A model generated the notes under the pieces. That model was not told where the DNA came from and searched no databases. It saw only the letters and a list, made by a program, of their open reading frames with translations. DNA of 44,418 nt from Elusimicrobiota bacterium (GTDB lineage: Bacteria; CG03; SLGR01; PWQF01), in assembly GCA_003557485.1 (NCBI GenBank), contig PWOI01000121.1, positions 1-44,418 on the forward strand. The letters are read 5' to 3'. The position numbers were made by a program, and so were the translations under genes. Positions 29,565 to 38,981 of the stretch are shown here, piece after piece (position 1 is the stretch's first letter; the number at the start of each line of letters is the position of its first letter).

Positions 29565-32300
29565 ATGAGCGGTAAAAAATTTGTGTATTTTTTCGCGAAG
29601 GGCCAGACAGACGGTTCGGCAAAAATGAAGGAGCTTCTTGGGGGAAAGGGAGCAAATCTTGCAGAAATGACAAGCATAGGGCTTCCGGTTCCTCCGGGAT
29701 TTACCATATCAACCGAAGCTTGTGCCAAATTTTATGATGCCGGGAGAAAATGGCCCGCCGGCCTTGATAAACAGGTTTCCCAGGCAATAGAAAAACTTGA
29801 AAAGGCCACGGGGAAAACTTTCGGATACGGTGAGAATCCCTTACTTGTTTCCGTGCGGTCCGGAGCTGCTGTTTCAATGCCAGGAATGATGGATACCGTT
29901 CTTAACCTGGGGCTTAACGAAAAGACTCTCCAGTCTTTAATAAAGAAAACAGATAATCCGCGTTTGGGCTGGGATGCATACAGAAGGTTTATACAGATGT
30001 TCGGTGATGTTGTCATGGACGTTCCCCATCACGATTTTGAGAAGATACTTGAAAACGTCAAGAAAAAAGCCGGAGTAAAACTGGATACCGAGCTTACTGC
30101 TGACGACCTTAAAGAAGTAGTAAAGCAGTACAAGGCGCTTTACAAAAAACATACCAAGCAGAATTTTCCTTCCGATGCCAAAAGCCAGCTTATAAAGTCC
30201 GTTGACGCGGTCTTTAACTCCTGGAATAATCCAAGGGCAGTCAAGTACCGCAAGCTTAACGAAATAAAGGGCCTTATTGGTACGGCAGTTAATGTTCAGA
30301 CAATGGTCTTCGGAAATATGGGCGCGACTTCGGGAACGGGCGTATGCTTTACCAGAAACCCCTCAACCGGAGAAAACAAGTTCTACGGTGAGTTCCTGAT
30401 GAATGCGCAGGGAGAGGATGTTGTAGCCGGAATAAGGACGCCTGAGCCGATAAGCGACCTTGCAAAAGAAATGCCGGCCGCTTACAAGGAACTTATAGAA
30501 ATAAGAGGAAAGCTTGAAAAGCATTACAAGGAAATTCAGGACCTGGAATTCACAATAGAAGAGAAAAAACTTTATATACTCCAGACCCGAAACGGCAAGC
30601 GCACGACTCACGCTGCGGTCAAAATGGCAATCGATATGCTTAAGGAAAAGCTTATAGATGAAAAAACCGCTGTTCTGAGGGTGAAGCCTGAAGAACTTGA
30701 CCAGCTCCTGCACCCGATGTTTGACCCTGCAAGCGAGAAAAAAGCCAAAGTAATAGGAAAAGGCCTTCCGGCTTCGCCGGGTGCGGCTACGGGACAGGTT
30801 GTTTTTGACGCTGATACCGCTGAAAAATGGGCAACTGAAGGAAAGACAGTAATACTCTGCCGTATAGAAACCAGTCCGGAAGATATTGGAGGGATGCACG
30901 CTGCAAAAGGGATTCTCACCTCACGTGGCGGCATGACATCTCACGCTGCAGTAGTTGCAAGAGGCATGGGGACATGCTGTGTTGCCGGCGCTGAAGGGGT
31001 AGTGGTGGATTACAAGAAAAAACAGTTCAAAGCCTCCGGTGTGACGGTAAAGCAGGGCGACTGGATAAGCCTTAACGGAACAAGCGGAAAACTTTATAAG
31101 GGAAAAATTGATACTGTTGAACCTAAAGTTCACGGCAATTTCGGGAAACTTATGAAGATAGCTGACAAATACCGTAAAGTGGGAGTAAGAACCAATGCCG
31201 ATACTCCTAAAGACACGGCTGTTGCTGTTGAATACGGCGCTGAAGGTATAGGCCTTTGCAGAACAGAACACATGTTTTTTGAGGGAGACAGGATAATAAG
31301 CTTCAGGAAACTCATACTTGTTGCAGATACCGTCAAGAACCTCAGAGATGAGATAAAAGCTTTAACCGATGAAAAGGAGAAAGCCAAACTTGAAAAACAG
31401 CTTCAGCAGCCGCTTAAGCAGTATAATGAAGCTCTCAAGGAGCTGCTGCCGCTGCAGAGAAAGGATTTTGAGGGAATATTTAAAGCGCTTAAGGGACGCC
31501 CCTGCACCATAAGGCTGTTGGATCCCCCGCTTCACGAGTTCCTTCCCCAGGACTCAAAAGGCCAGAAAGAAATGGCTTCAATAATGGGAGTAAAGGAATC
31601 AGTCATAAAGGAAAAGGTTAATCAGCTCCACGAGTTTAACCCGATGCTTGGCCACCGCGGGTGCCGTCTGGGACTTACCTATCCGGAAATTTCAGCAATG
31701 CAGGTGAGGGCAATAATGGAAGCTGCTGCCAATGTGAAGAAAAAGGGCATATCCGTAAAGCCCGAGATAATGATACCGCTTGTAGGACATGTGGAAGAAC
31801 TTCGCATAGCAAGGGAGCAGGCGGAAGAAGTAATAGCAGATGTCTTCAAGAGAAGAAAACTCAAAAAGGGTTCTATACCTTACCTCATAGGAACAATGAT
31901 AGAAATACCCAGGGCTGCGGTCACTTCCGATCAGGTCGCCGAATACGCGGACTTCTTTTCTTTCGGTACAAACGATCTGACTCAGATGGGATGCGGTTTC
32001 TCACGGGATGACGCCGGAAAATTTCTTGGCGACTATGTAGAGATGGGAATATATGAAAAGGATCCGTTTATGGTTCTTGATCAGGAAGGCGTAGGCCGTC
32101 TTGTTGAGATGTCATGCGAACTTGGAAGAAAGACAAAGAAAAATATTAAGCTTGGTATTTGCGGTGAGCACGGAGGAGAACCCTCCTCGGTGAAATTCTG
32201 CGCCGCTACAGGGCTTGACTATGTTTCCTGTTCTCCTTATCGCGTTCCGGTAGCCAGGCTTGCCGCTGCCCATTTCGCATTAGAGAATAAAAAAAGCTAA
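29565..32300 (+). CDS. ppdK: Pyruvate, phosphate dikinase
   Basis: LLGGKGANLAEMTSIGLPVPPGFTISTEAC; phosphohistidine motif GGMTSHAAVVARGMGTCCVAG; C-terminal GICGEHGGEPSSVKFC. Confidence 0.98.
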   Translation: MSGKKFVYFFAKGQTDGSAKMKELLGGKGANLAEMTSIGLPVPPGFTISTEACAKFYDAGRKWPAGLDKQVSQAIEKLEKATGKTFGYGENPLLVSVRSGAAVSMPGMMDTVLNLGLNEKTLQSLIKKTDNPRLGWDAYRRFIQMFGDVVMDVPHHDFEKILENVKKKAGVKLDTELTADDLKEVVKQYKALYKKHTKQNFPSDAKSQLIKSVDAVFNSWNNPRAVKYRKLNEIKGLIGTAVNVQTMVFGNMGATSGTGVCFTRNPSTGENKFYGEFLMNAQGEDVVAGIRTPEPISDLAKEMPAAYKELIEIRGKLEKHYKEIQDLEFTIEEKKLYILQTRNGKRTTHAAVKMAIDMLKEKLIDEKTAVLRVKPEELDQLLHPMFDPASEKKAKVIGKGLPASPGAATGQVVFDADTAEKWATEGKTVILCRIETSPEDIGGMHAAKGILTSRGGMTSHAAVVARGMGTCCVAGAEGVVVDYKKKQFKASGVTVKQGDWISLNGTSGKLYKGKIDTVEPKVHGNFGKLMKIADKYRKVGVRTNADTPKDTAVAVEYGAEGIGLCRTEHMFFEGDRIISFRKLILVADTVKNLRDEIKALTDEKEKAKLEKQLQQPLKQYNEALKELLPLQRKDFEGIFKALKGRPCTIRLLDPPLHEFLPQDSKGQKEMASIMGVKESVIKEKVNQLHEFNPMLGHRGCRLGLTYPEISAMQVRAIMEAAANVKKKGISVKPEIMIPLVGHVEELRIAREQAEEVIADVFKRRKLKKGSIPYLIGTMIEIPRAAVTSDQVAEYADFFSFGTNDLTQMGCGFSRDDAGKFLGDYVEMGIYEKDPFMVLDQEGVGRLVEMSCELGRKTKKNIKLGICGEHGGEPSSVKFCAATGLDYVSCSPYRVPVARLAAAHFALENKKS

Positions 32301-32926
32301 ACTCCTTTTTTAGGACAGATATCATTCAGGTCGCATCCCCCGCATAAGGGGCGGGGGGCTTTACATACATTCCTGCCGTGTTCTATCAGCAGGTATGTAA
32401 GTGCGGTCCATTTTGAACGCGGGAATAGTGCCATCAGGTCTTTTTCTATTTTATCAGGATCGGTTTTAACTGTTAACCCTAGCCGGAAGGAAAGCCTCTT
32501 TACGTGAGTGTCAACGGCTATCCCTTCCGTTTTTGAAAAAGCGTTGGCAAGCACAACATTTGCGGTTTTCCTTGCAACTCCCGGAAGTTTAATAAGTTCT
32601 TTCATTGAAGAAGGGACTTTCCCTCCGTAGTTTTCATTTATTGCCCCGGCTGCCTTCAGTATGTTTTTGGCTTTATTATTGTAAAACCCTGCCGAACGGA
32701 TATATTTTATAAGATGCTGCAGGTCCATTGACACATAATCTTCCAGGTTCGGGTAATCTGAAAATAGTTTTTCGGTTATAGTATTTACTCTTTTATCTGT
32801 GCACTGCGCGGACAGTATCGTAGCTACAAGCATCTGCCAGGGATTTGAGAATGTAAGGGCTGTTTTTGCCCCGGGATAGAGTTTTTTAAGGCGTGAGAAA
32901 AGTTTTTCAGGCGGGCCGGATTTCAC
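32297..32926 (-). CDS. nth: Endonuclease III
   Basis: ATILSAQCTDKRVN; LPGVARKTANVVLANAF; VDTHVKRLSFRLGL; CKAPRPLCGGCDLNDICP FeS motif. Confidence 0.96.
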   Translation of the reverse strand: MKSGPPEKLFSRLKKLYPGAKTALTFSNPWQMLVATILSAQCTDKRVNTITEKLFSDYPNLEDYVSMDLQHLIKYIRSAGFYNNKAKNILKAAGAINENYGGKVPSSMKELIKLPGVARKTANVVLANAFSKTEGIAVDTHVKRLSFRLGLTVKTDPDKIEKDLMALFPRSKWTALTYLLIEHGRNVCKAPRPLCGGCDLNDICPKKGV

Positions 32927-33447
32927 CTGTCAAAAAATGGATTCTTTTCTGTTGCCGATAGAGGTATTCCGAGAGCCATCTGAATATCATATTCCATCAG
33001 GTTATGTTTTTTCACAGTGTATCCTACCGTATACATAATCCTGTTATCAATACGGAAGTCGGCGGCAGAGCTTACTGCCGAACCTACAGCTATTCCCAGA
33101 TCTGTCAGGTTATAGGCGCAGCATACCGAGTCTTTTTCAGCTTCAGCGCAGGTGTTTCTTCCGCAGAAGGAACAATCCAGGCCCAGAGTTTGTGAGTGTG
33201 TTCCTATGACAAGCACGGCGGAAGATTTTCTTACTGAAGCCGCATCACGCGTGAATGTCTGAGGCCTAGGGGTTTTTTTACCTGTTTCTTCCATTTTAGC
33301 GGCAAGTTCCGGAATGTCGTTCCCGGTAAATATTCTCATAACAAGATTATCGATGCCTTTTGCTTTCGGGGCGGTCTGTGCGGCCGCGGCAGCAAAACGG
33401 GAAATTGTTTCTACTGTTTCCTTAAGCCTGAGGGTGTCTTTTTTCAT
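32923..33447 (-). CDS. DUF2148 ferredoxin-like domain protein
   Basis: Cys cluster LDCSFCGRNTCAE...SVCCAYNLTDLGIAVGSAVSSAADFRIDNRIMYTVGY. Confidence 0.82.
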   Translation of the reverse strand: MKKDTLRLKETVETISRFAAAAAQTAPKAKGIDNLVMRIFTGNDIPELAAKMEETGKKTPRPQTFTRDAASVRKSSAVLVIGTHSQTLGLDCSFCGRNTCAEAEKDSVCCAYNLTDLGIAVGSAVSSAADFRIDNRIMYTVGYTVKKHNLMEYDIQMALGIPLSATEKNPFFDR

Positions 33448-35606
33448 TAAAAATAGGTCCTTGGTTCGGTTCCTCTTATAAAAGGCTGCAGAACCGCGCC
33501 TTCCTCTCCTTCAGTTGCAAGCCGTCCGGTTGCCGGGTTGAAATATACAAAAGTTATACCATCCGGTACAGGAAAATCAAGAACAGGTGTATGCGCCAGG
33601 GCCTTATCCATAAAATTAGCCCATATGGGAGCCGCAACTACGCCTCCGGCTCTTCTTTCCCCCAGTGGAGTATTGTCATCATATCCCACCCAGACCCCGG
33701 AGACAAGGTTCGGGGTAAATCCTACAAACCAGGCATCGGTGAAATTATCTGTTGTTCCGGTCTTTCCGCCTTTAGGCCTGCGCAGCCATCGGGTAGCTAC
33801 TCCGGTACCGTATTCACAGATCTGTTCCATAAGGTTTACCATTATATAGTTTGTTTGGGGTGAAATAACCTGCTCTTCCAGGGGATAGTTGGCTATGAGT
33901 GTATTGCCCGCATAATCTTCAACCCTTATGATTGAATACGGCCTGGTCCGAATACCTTCATTCGCAAAGACTCCGTATGCAGCTGTCAATTCAAGGGGAG
34001 TGACTTCTCCGGTTCCCAATGCCAGCGAAAGAGAAACCGGAAGATTGCTCCTTATCCCCATCTGCCTGGCGTAATAATAGGCAGTGATAGGGCGTATGTT
34101 GTCAATAAGGTCTATGGTTGCGCAGTTAAGAGACCTTACCAGGGCATCCCTGAAAGTAGTCTGCCAGTCAAACGCCCGATAATAATTTGTGGGAGCCCAG
34201 ATTCTGTCCTGCAGCCTCATTCCCGCTTCTTCCTTTTCTTCGTTGTTGTTATTGTTGTTGTTTTCTTTTCGGAGTTTCTCCATGTCTATTCCAAGCTGTG
34301 CGGTAGTAGTGGCATTTTTAAGCAGAACCCAATCTCTTCCATCATTGAAGTATACTCTTGGTTCATCATAGAGTATATCCGCCGGAGTGAATCCCTGATC
34401 AATGGCCGCAGTGAAAATAAAGGGTTTAAAGGCGCTTCCCGGCTGCCTGCGGGCCTGTGTTGCCCTGTTAAACTCGCTAAGGGTAAAGTCTCTGCCGCCT
34501 ACCATAGCTCTTATCTGGCCGTTTCGGGGATCTATAGCTACCAGGGCCGCCTGTGAAGGCCGAAACCTCTCCTCAACCATTTTCATTGCGGTGGTAGATG
34601 TTTTGACTTCTTCAATGCTTCGGAAGTCCATTTCTTCCTTAATATCTTTAATCAGCTTCTCTGTAAAAATCTCATCCTGACGTTCAACTGCAGCAGTAAC
34701 AGCTTCTTCGGCAGCCTCCTGCATTCTTAAATCAAGAGTAGTGTATATTCTTAACCCTCCCCGGTAGAGCTTGTTTGCCCCGAAAACCGGCATAAGTTTT
34801 CTTCGTATATATTCCACAAAATCATCACCGGGTTTGCGCACTTCCCTGTAGGTGCGGCCCGGGAGCGGCTCTGCATTTGCATCTGTTTTTTCTTCTTCGG
34901 TTATGAGCCCGACATATTCCATTCTCTGCAGAACTACGGCACGCCGCCTATAGGCGGAGTAAATGTTTCTGCCCGGGGAATAGGCATTGGGGGCTCTCGG
35001 AAGGCCGGCGAGCATTGCGGATTCTCCGAGGGTGAGGTCTTTTACGTTTTTGTCAAAGTAAATACGCGCGGCGGTCTCCACTCCGTATGCCCCCTGTCCG
35101 AAATATATATGATTGAGGTAAAACTGGAGTATCTCCTCTTTGGAAAACTGTTTTTCTATCTGCAGGGCAAGAAGAAGTTCCTGTACTTTTCTTCTTATTC
35201 TGCGTTCAGGAGTCAGGAACATAACCTTGGCAAGCTGCTGGGTTATAGTGCTCCCTCCCTGCACAACCCTTCTTGCAGTGAGGTTTCTGAAAGTTGCCCT
35301 TATGACAGCAGTAATATCCATCCCCCAGTGGTTATAGAAGTTGGTGTCTTCCATAGCAAGTATGGCATTCTTTAAATCTGAAGGCATTTCATCCAGGGGG
35401 ACAAGAGTCCTCCTTTCTATAAAAAGTTCATTGATGAGCTCACCCCTATGGTCATATACCTCGGTTACAAGCTCGGGACGATACTGCACCAGCGATGATG
35501 TGGAAGGCAGTTCCTCCGTCATAACCTTAAGGGAGTGCCAGCTCCACAATATAATAATAAGAGTGGCAACAGATATTATAAGTATTATTTTCTTCTTTTT
35601 ATTCAT
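33447..35606 (-). CDS. mrcA: Penicillin-binding protein 1A family
   Basis: GT51 AILAMEDTNFYNHWGMD...GGSTITQQLAKVMFL; transpeptidase RQPGSAFKPFIF and KGGKTGTTDNFTDAWFVG. Confidence 0.96.
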   Translation of the reverse strand: MNKKKKIILIISVATLIIILWSWHSLKVMTEELPSTSSLVQYRPELVTEVYDHRGELINELFIERRTLVPLDEMPSDLKNAILAMEDTNFYNHWGMDITAVIRATFRNLTARRVVQGGSTITQQLAKVMFLTPERRIRRKVQELLLALQIEKQFSKEEILQFYLNHIYFGQGAYGVETAARIYFDKNVKDLTLGESAMLAGLPRAPNAYSPGRNIYSAYRRRAVVLQRMEYVGLITEEEKTDANAEPLPGRTYREVRKPGDDFVEYIRRKLMPVFGANKLYRGGLRIYTTLDLRMQEAAEEAVTAAVERQDEIFTEKLIKDIKEEMDFRSIEEVKTSTTAMKMVEERFRPSQAALVAIDPRNGQIRAMVGGRDFTLSEFNRATQARRQPGSAFKPFIFTAAIDQGFTPADILYDEPRVYFNDGRDWVLLKNATTTAQLGIDMEKLRKENNNNNNNEEKEEAGMRLQDRIWAPTNYYRAFDWQTTFRDALVRSLNCATIDLIDNIRPITAYYYARQMGIRSNLPVSLSLALGTGEVTPLELTAAYGVFANEGIRTRPYSIIRVEDYAGNTLIANYPLEEQVISPQTNYIMVNLMEQICEYGTGVATRWLRRPKGGKTGTTDNFTDAWFVGFTPNLVSGVWVGYDDNTPLGERRAGGVVAAPIWANFMDKALAHTPVLDFPVPDGITFVYFNPATGRLATEGEEGAVLQPFIRGTEPRTYF
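34242..34262. repeat. Short trinucleotide repeat (GTT)3-ATT-(GTT)3 coding for Asn7 on the minus strand
   Basis: Reads gttgttgttattgttgttgtt; encodes NNNNNNN in KENNNNNNNEEKEEAG of the PBP. Confidence 0.9.
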
Positions 35607-35664
35607 TTTATGCTGTAAATTTATACGTAGAAGTAATTATAATAAAAAAAACTCTATAATTAAA

Positions 35665-35700
35665 GAAGGGGTCAGACCCTACGTTTTGCGTTTCTCGGAA
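35665..35700. mobile_element. Possible solo end/remnant of a REP- or RAYT-like element (GGGGTCAGACCC motif)
   Basis: Intergenic gaaGGGGTCAGACCCTacgttttgcgtttctcgg; GGGTC-A-GACCC dyad resembles termini seen near Y1-transposase-type elements. No transposase here. Confidence 0.3.
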
Positions 35701-35767
35701 TTTGTCGAAATGCAGATGATGCTACAGAATCTTGATAATAAAGATATATTTTATTAAACTTAAATCT

Positions 35768-36934
35768 ATGAATAAAAAAGATGCTGAAAAGCAGTTGAGG
35801 GAAATAGAAAGAGGGACTGAAGAGATAATCCCTCTGGAGTCCTTAAAAAAGGATATACTTGAAGGGAAAAAACTTAAAGTAAAGTTCGGAGTAGACCCTA
35901 CTGCACCAGAACTTCATCTGGGCCATACCGTGGTTATGGAAAAACTCAGGACATTTCAGAAATACGGGCATGAGATAATACTTATCATAGGTGATTTTAC
36001 GGCAATGATAGGCGATCCCTCCGGAAGAACAATTCAGCGGCCTGTCCTTTCTGAAAAAGATATAAAGGCCAATGTAAAAAGTTTTACAAATCAGATATCT
36101 AAAATACTCTCCAGGGAGAACCTCAAGATTGTTCACAATTCTGCCTGGTTGAAGAAGCTAGGAACCGAAGGCGTTATTAAACTGGCCTCCCTTTACACAG
36201 TGGCGCAGATGCTTGAAAGAAACGATTTTTCTGAAAGGTACAGCAGCGGAAACGCTATTTCCATAATGGAATTCATATATCCGCTTCTCCAGGGATACGA
36301 TTCTTATGAAGTTGAATCTGATCTTGAAATAGGCGGGACTGACCAGAAATTCAACCTGCTTGTCGGAAGAGAAATACAGAAGAATATGGGGCAATCGCAG
36401 CAGTCCATTTTGACAATGCCCCTTCTGGAAGGCACCGATGGAGTCAGGAAGATGTCCAAGTCATACGGAAACCATATAGGGATTAATGAAAATCCCCAGG
36501 ATATATTTGGTAAAATAATGTCAGTTTCCGATGAGATGATGCTTAAATATTACCAGTTGCTTACGCTTGAAAATATAGAAACTGTAAAGCAGATGCACCC
36601 GATGGAGGCGAAAAAGGCATTGGCCCATTTTATAGTAGAAAAATATCACGGTTCCGAAGCTGCCTCAAAAGCCCGGGAAGGATTCAGCAGAGTATTTTCA
36701 GAGGGAAAGATACCGGATGAAATGAAGCAATATCGTTTGAAAAGCAGAGAAAAAATAGTTGATATAATGAGCGAAACCGGATTGGCTCCTTCAAAAAAAG
36801 CCGCTAAGAGACTGATAGAGCAGGGAGGGGTAGAGTTTAGCGGCGAACGAATAACCGATACAAAACACAGTCTTGAGCCCGGGGCTGACGGAGTATTAAA
36901 GGTCGGAAAAAGAGGGTTTTTAAAACTGCTGTGA
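35768..36934 (+). CDS. tyrS: Tyrosyl-tRNA synthetase (track start 35732; ATG 35768 preferred)
   Basis: KFGVDPTAPELHLGHTVVMEKL (HIGH-type); GVRKMSKSYGNHIG; C-terminal S4-like domain. Confidence 0.97.
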   Translation: MNKKDAEKQLREIERGTEEIIPLESLKKDILEGKKLKVKFGVDPTAPELHLGHTVVMEKLRTFQKYGHEIILIIGDFTAMIGDPSGRTIQRPVLSEKDIKANVKSFTNQISKILSRENLKIVHNSAWLKKLGTEGVIKLASLYTVAQMLERNDFSERYSSGNAISIMEFIYPLLQGYDSYEVESDLEIGGTDQKFNLLVGREIQKNMGQSQQSILTMPLLEGTDGVRKMSKSYGNHIGINENPQDIFGKIMSVSDEMMLKYYQLLTLENIETVKQMHPMEAKKALAHFIVEKYHGSEAASKAREGFSRVFSEGKIPDEMKQYRLKSREKIVDIMSETGLAPSKKAAKRLIEQGGVEFSGERITDTKHSLEPGADGVLKVGKRGFLKLL

Positions 36935-37095
36935 AAACCGTTTCCCGTAAATCTTTTGTCTACGGGCTGATAATCTACTTTGCAGGGCTTATTCTTTTGC
37001 CTTTTGCCGACAGGATGGCTTCTAATATATATGGGATTCTTTCACCTTTTCTGATAATTTCCGGCTGGATATTCATTTTAAAGAGCCTTACATAA
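36931..37095 (+). CDS. Small 54-aa membrane protein, not in the ORF track
   Basis: GTG start overlaps the tyrS stop (GTGA); VKTVSRKSFVYGLIIYFAGLILLPFADRMASNIYGILSPFLIISGWIFILKSLT with two hydrophobic segments; stop abuts the next ATG. Confidence 0.6.
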   Translation: MKTVSRKSFVYGLIIYFAGLILLPFADRMASNIYGILSPFLIISGWIFILKSLT

Positions 37096-37581
37096 ATGGA
37101 TAAAAAAAATCATATTTGGGCACCCTGGCGCTCCGATTACGTTACCAGGGCCGACAAACCTTGCAAATGCGTATTCTGCGAAGCTCCTAAAGAAAAAAAT
37201 GATAAAAACCCCAAAATACTTTATAGAGGTAAAAAAGCGTTTGCAATACTTAATATTTACCCCTACAATTGCGGCCATGCAATGGTGGCTCCATACCGGC
37301 ATACGGGTGAGTTCGACTCGCTCAGACATCAGGAACTGGATGAAATGAATGATATAGTTAGAAAACTATTAAAAAAAATGAAAGAAACTATATCCCCTCA
37401 CGGTTTTAATCTCGGGATTAACCTGGGCCGTACAGCCGGCGCCGGTATAGAAGATCATATTCATATGCATATAGTTCCCCGCTGGAGCGGAGATACCAAT
37501 TTTATGCCGGTTATCGCAGGAAATAAGGTTATGCCTCAGTCCCTGGAATCACTCTGGAGCAAGCTCAGGATAGAATATTAG
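37096..37581 (+). CDS. HIT-family hydrolase/phosphorylase
   Basis: CVFCEAP zinc site; NIYPYNCGHAMVAPYRHTGE; GAGIEDHIHMHIVPRWSGDTNF. Confidence 0.94.
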   Translation: MDKKNHIWAPWRSDYVTRADKPCKCVFCEAPKEKNDKNPKILYRGKKAFAILNIYPYNCGHAMVAPYRHTGEFDSLRHQELDEMNDIVRKLLKKMKETISPHGFNLGINLGRTAGAGIEDHIHMHIVPRWSGDTNFMPVIAGNKVMPQSLESLWSKLRIEY

Positions 37582-37606
37582 AAAACAGAGAAAGCTTTAT
37601 CGGAGA

Positions 37607-38308
37607 ATGACAGAAAAAGGGAAAAAACTTGTAGTCCTGCCGGCTCTCAACGAAGGAAGGTTTCTGGATTCCATAATAAAAAGACTGAAAATCCTTTCGG
37701 ATGCCGATATACTGGTTATAGATGACGGGTCAACCGATGATACCGTCTATAAAGCAGAAAGCAGCGGCGCAGACAAGGTTATATCTCATCCCCGCAACAG
37801 GGGATACGGAAAAACTCTGGCAGAAGGATTTGAATACTCCCTTGATAACGGGTATGAAAAAACAGTTACAATGGATTGCGATCAGCAGCATGAGCCGGAA
37901 ATGGTAGAGCAGTTTTTTAAAGAAGCAGAATTAAGCGATATAGTTTCCGGGTCAAGATATACCGACAGGTCTCCACGCAGAACCTTTGTTCCTTCTGAAC
38001 GGTTCAGGATAAACAGGATAATAACTAAGAAGATAAATGAAATAACCGGGTATGATATAACGGACGCTTTTTGCGGGTTTAAATGCTACAGTGCAGAAGC
38101 TCTAGGAAAGCTCAAAATAACAGAGGATGGTTACGGAATGCCTCTACAGCTCTGGATCCAGGCTGCCCGCGCCGGGCTGGCTGTTCGTGAAATACCGGTT
38201 GCATTAATATATCATACACGAGAAAGTTTCCCCGAGGAAATCAATAATCCGGAGGAAAGGCTGAGTTATTATATGAGAGTAATTGAAGATGAAAAAACAA
38301 AAAAATAA
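37607..38308 (+). CDS. Family 2 glycosyltransferase (dolichyl-phosphate-mannosyltransferase-like)
   Basis: VVLPALNEGRFLDSIIKRL; ILVIDDGSTDDT; NRGYGKTLAEGFEYSL; TMDCDQQHEPE. Confidence 0.92.
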   Translation: MTEKGKKLVVLPALNEGRFLDSIIKRLKILSDADILVIDDGSTDDTVYKAESSGADKVISHPRNRGYGKTLAEGFEYSLDNGYEKTVTMDCDQQHEPEMVEQFFKEAELSDIVSGSRYTDRSPRRTFVPSERFRINRIITKKINEITGYDITDAFCGFKCYSAEALGKLKITEDGYGMPLQLWIQAARAGLAVREIPVALIYHTRESFPEEINNPEERLSYYMRVIEDEKTKK

Positions 38309-38981
38309 CTTTCTTGTTTTTTCCTGTCATCCTGATGATGCGGAAATAGGAATGGGGGGTACTATAGCCAGGCTTGCTTCAGCCGGTCACAGAGTAAAAA
38401 TTGTAGATCTCACAGATGGCGAACCGACACCCTGCGGAACTCCTGAAAAAAGGATTGAGGAAAGCTCTAAAGCAGCGGGTATACTTAAATTTGAAAGAGA
38501 AATTCTGGGGTGGGAAAACAGGAAACTAGTGTTTGACATTAAAAAAAGGGATCTGGTTGCTGCCGTAATACGGCGTGAGAGGCCTTATGCTGTTTTCATT
38601 CCTTTTGAAAAAGACACTCACCCTGACCACAGGGAAGGCTGGAGGATTTGCCTTGACGCTGTATTTACAGCCCGGCTTTGCCGTTACCCTATAGAAGGTG
38701 AGCCTTTTCGTACAGAAGCAGTATACAGCTACTTAAGCATACATTTTAAAAAACCTGTTTATCCCGATGTTTATGTCCCTCTCAATGAGGAGGAGCATTC
38801 CCTGAAAATGCAATCTATCCGGTGTTATGTGAGCCAGTTTACTGAAAATACGGCGAATACTGATATTCCTGATTTTATAAAAGCAAGAGACAGATTTTTC
38901 GGGTATATGTGCGGAGCGCCCTATGCGGAAGGTTTTAAGGTTTACCAGGGCCCGCGCGCTGATTTTTTATCCTGTGTATAA
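38289..38981 (+). CDS. PIG-L/LmbE-family deacetylase, BshB1-like (track start 38283)
   Basis: SCHPDDAEIGMGGTIARLASAGHRVKIVDLTDGEPTPCGTPEKRIEES; FIPFEKDTHPDHREGWRICLDAVFTARLCRY. Confidence 0.9.
   Translation: MKKQKNNFLVFSCHPDDAEIGMGGTIARLASAGHRVKIVDLTDGEPTPCGTPEKRIEESSKAAGILKFEREILGWENRKLVFDIKKRDLVAAVIRRERPYAVFIPFEKDTHPDHREGWRICLDAVFTARLCRYPIEGEPFRTEAVYSYLSIHFKKPVYPDVYVPLNEEEHSLKMQSIRCYVSQFTENTANTDIPDFIKARDRFFGYMCGAPYAEGFKVYQGPRADFLSCV

Noticed and set aside
30363-30899. 178-aa antisense ORF within ppdK
   Set aside because: Opposite a highly conserved enzyme; low-complexity F/Y/S-rich translation typical of shadow ORFs.
32169-32190. GAGGAG-aacc-CTCCTC hairpin near the ppdK 3' end
   Set aside because: Within the conserved CGEHGGEPSS coding motif and lacks a T run; likely codon-driven.
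35341-35757. 138-aa plus-strand ORF overlapping the PBP1A 5' end and spacer
   Set aside because: Mostly antisense to conserved PBP sequence; extends through the spacer by chance.
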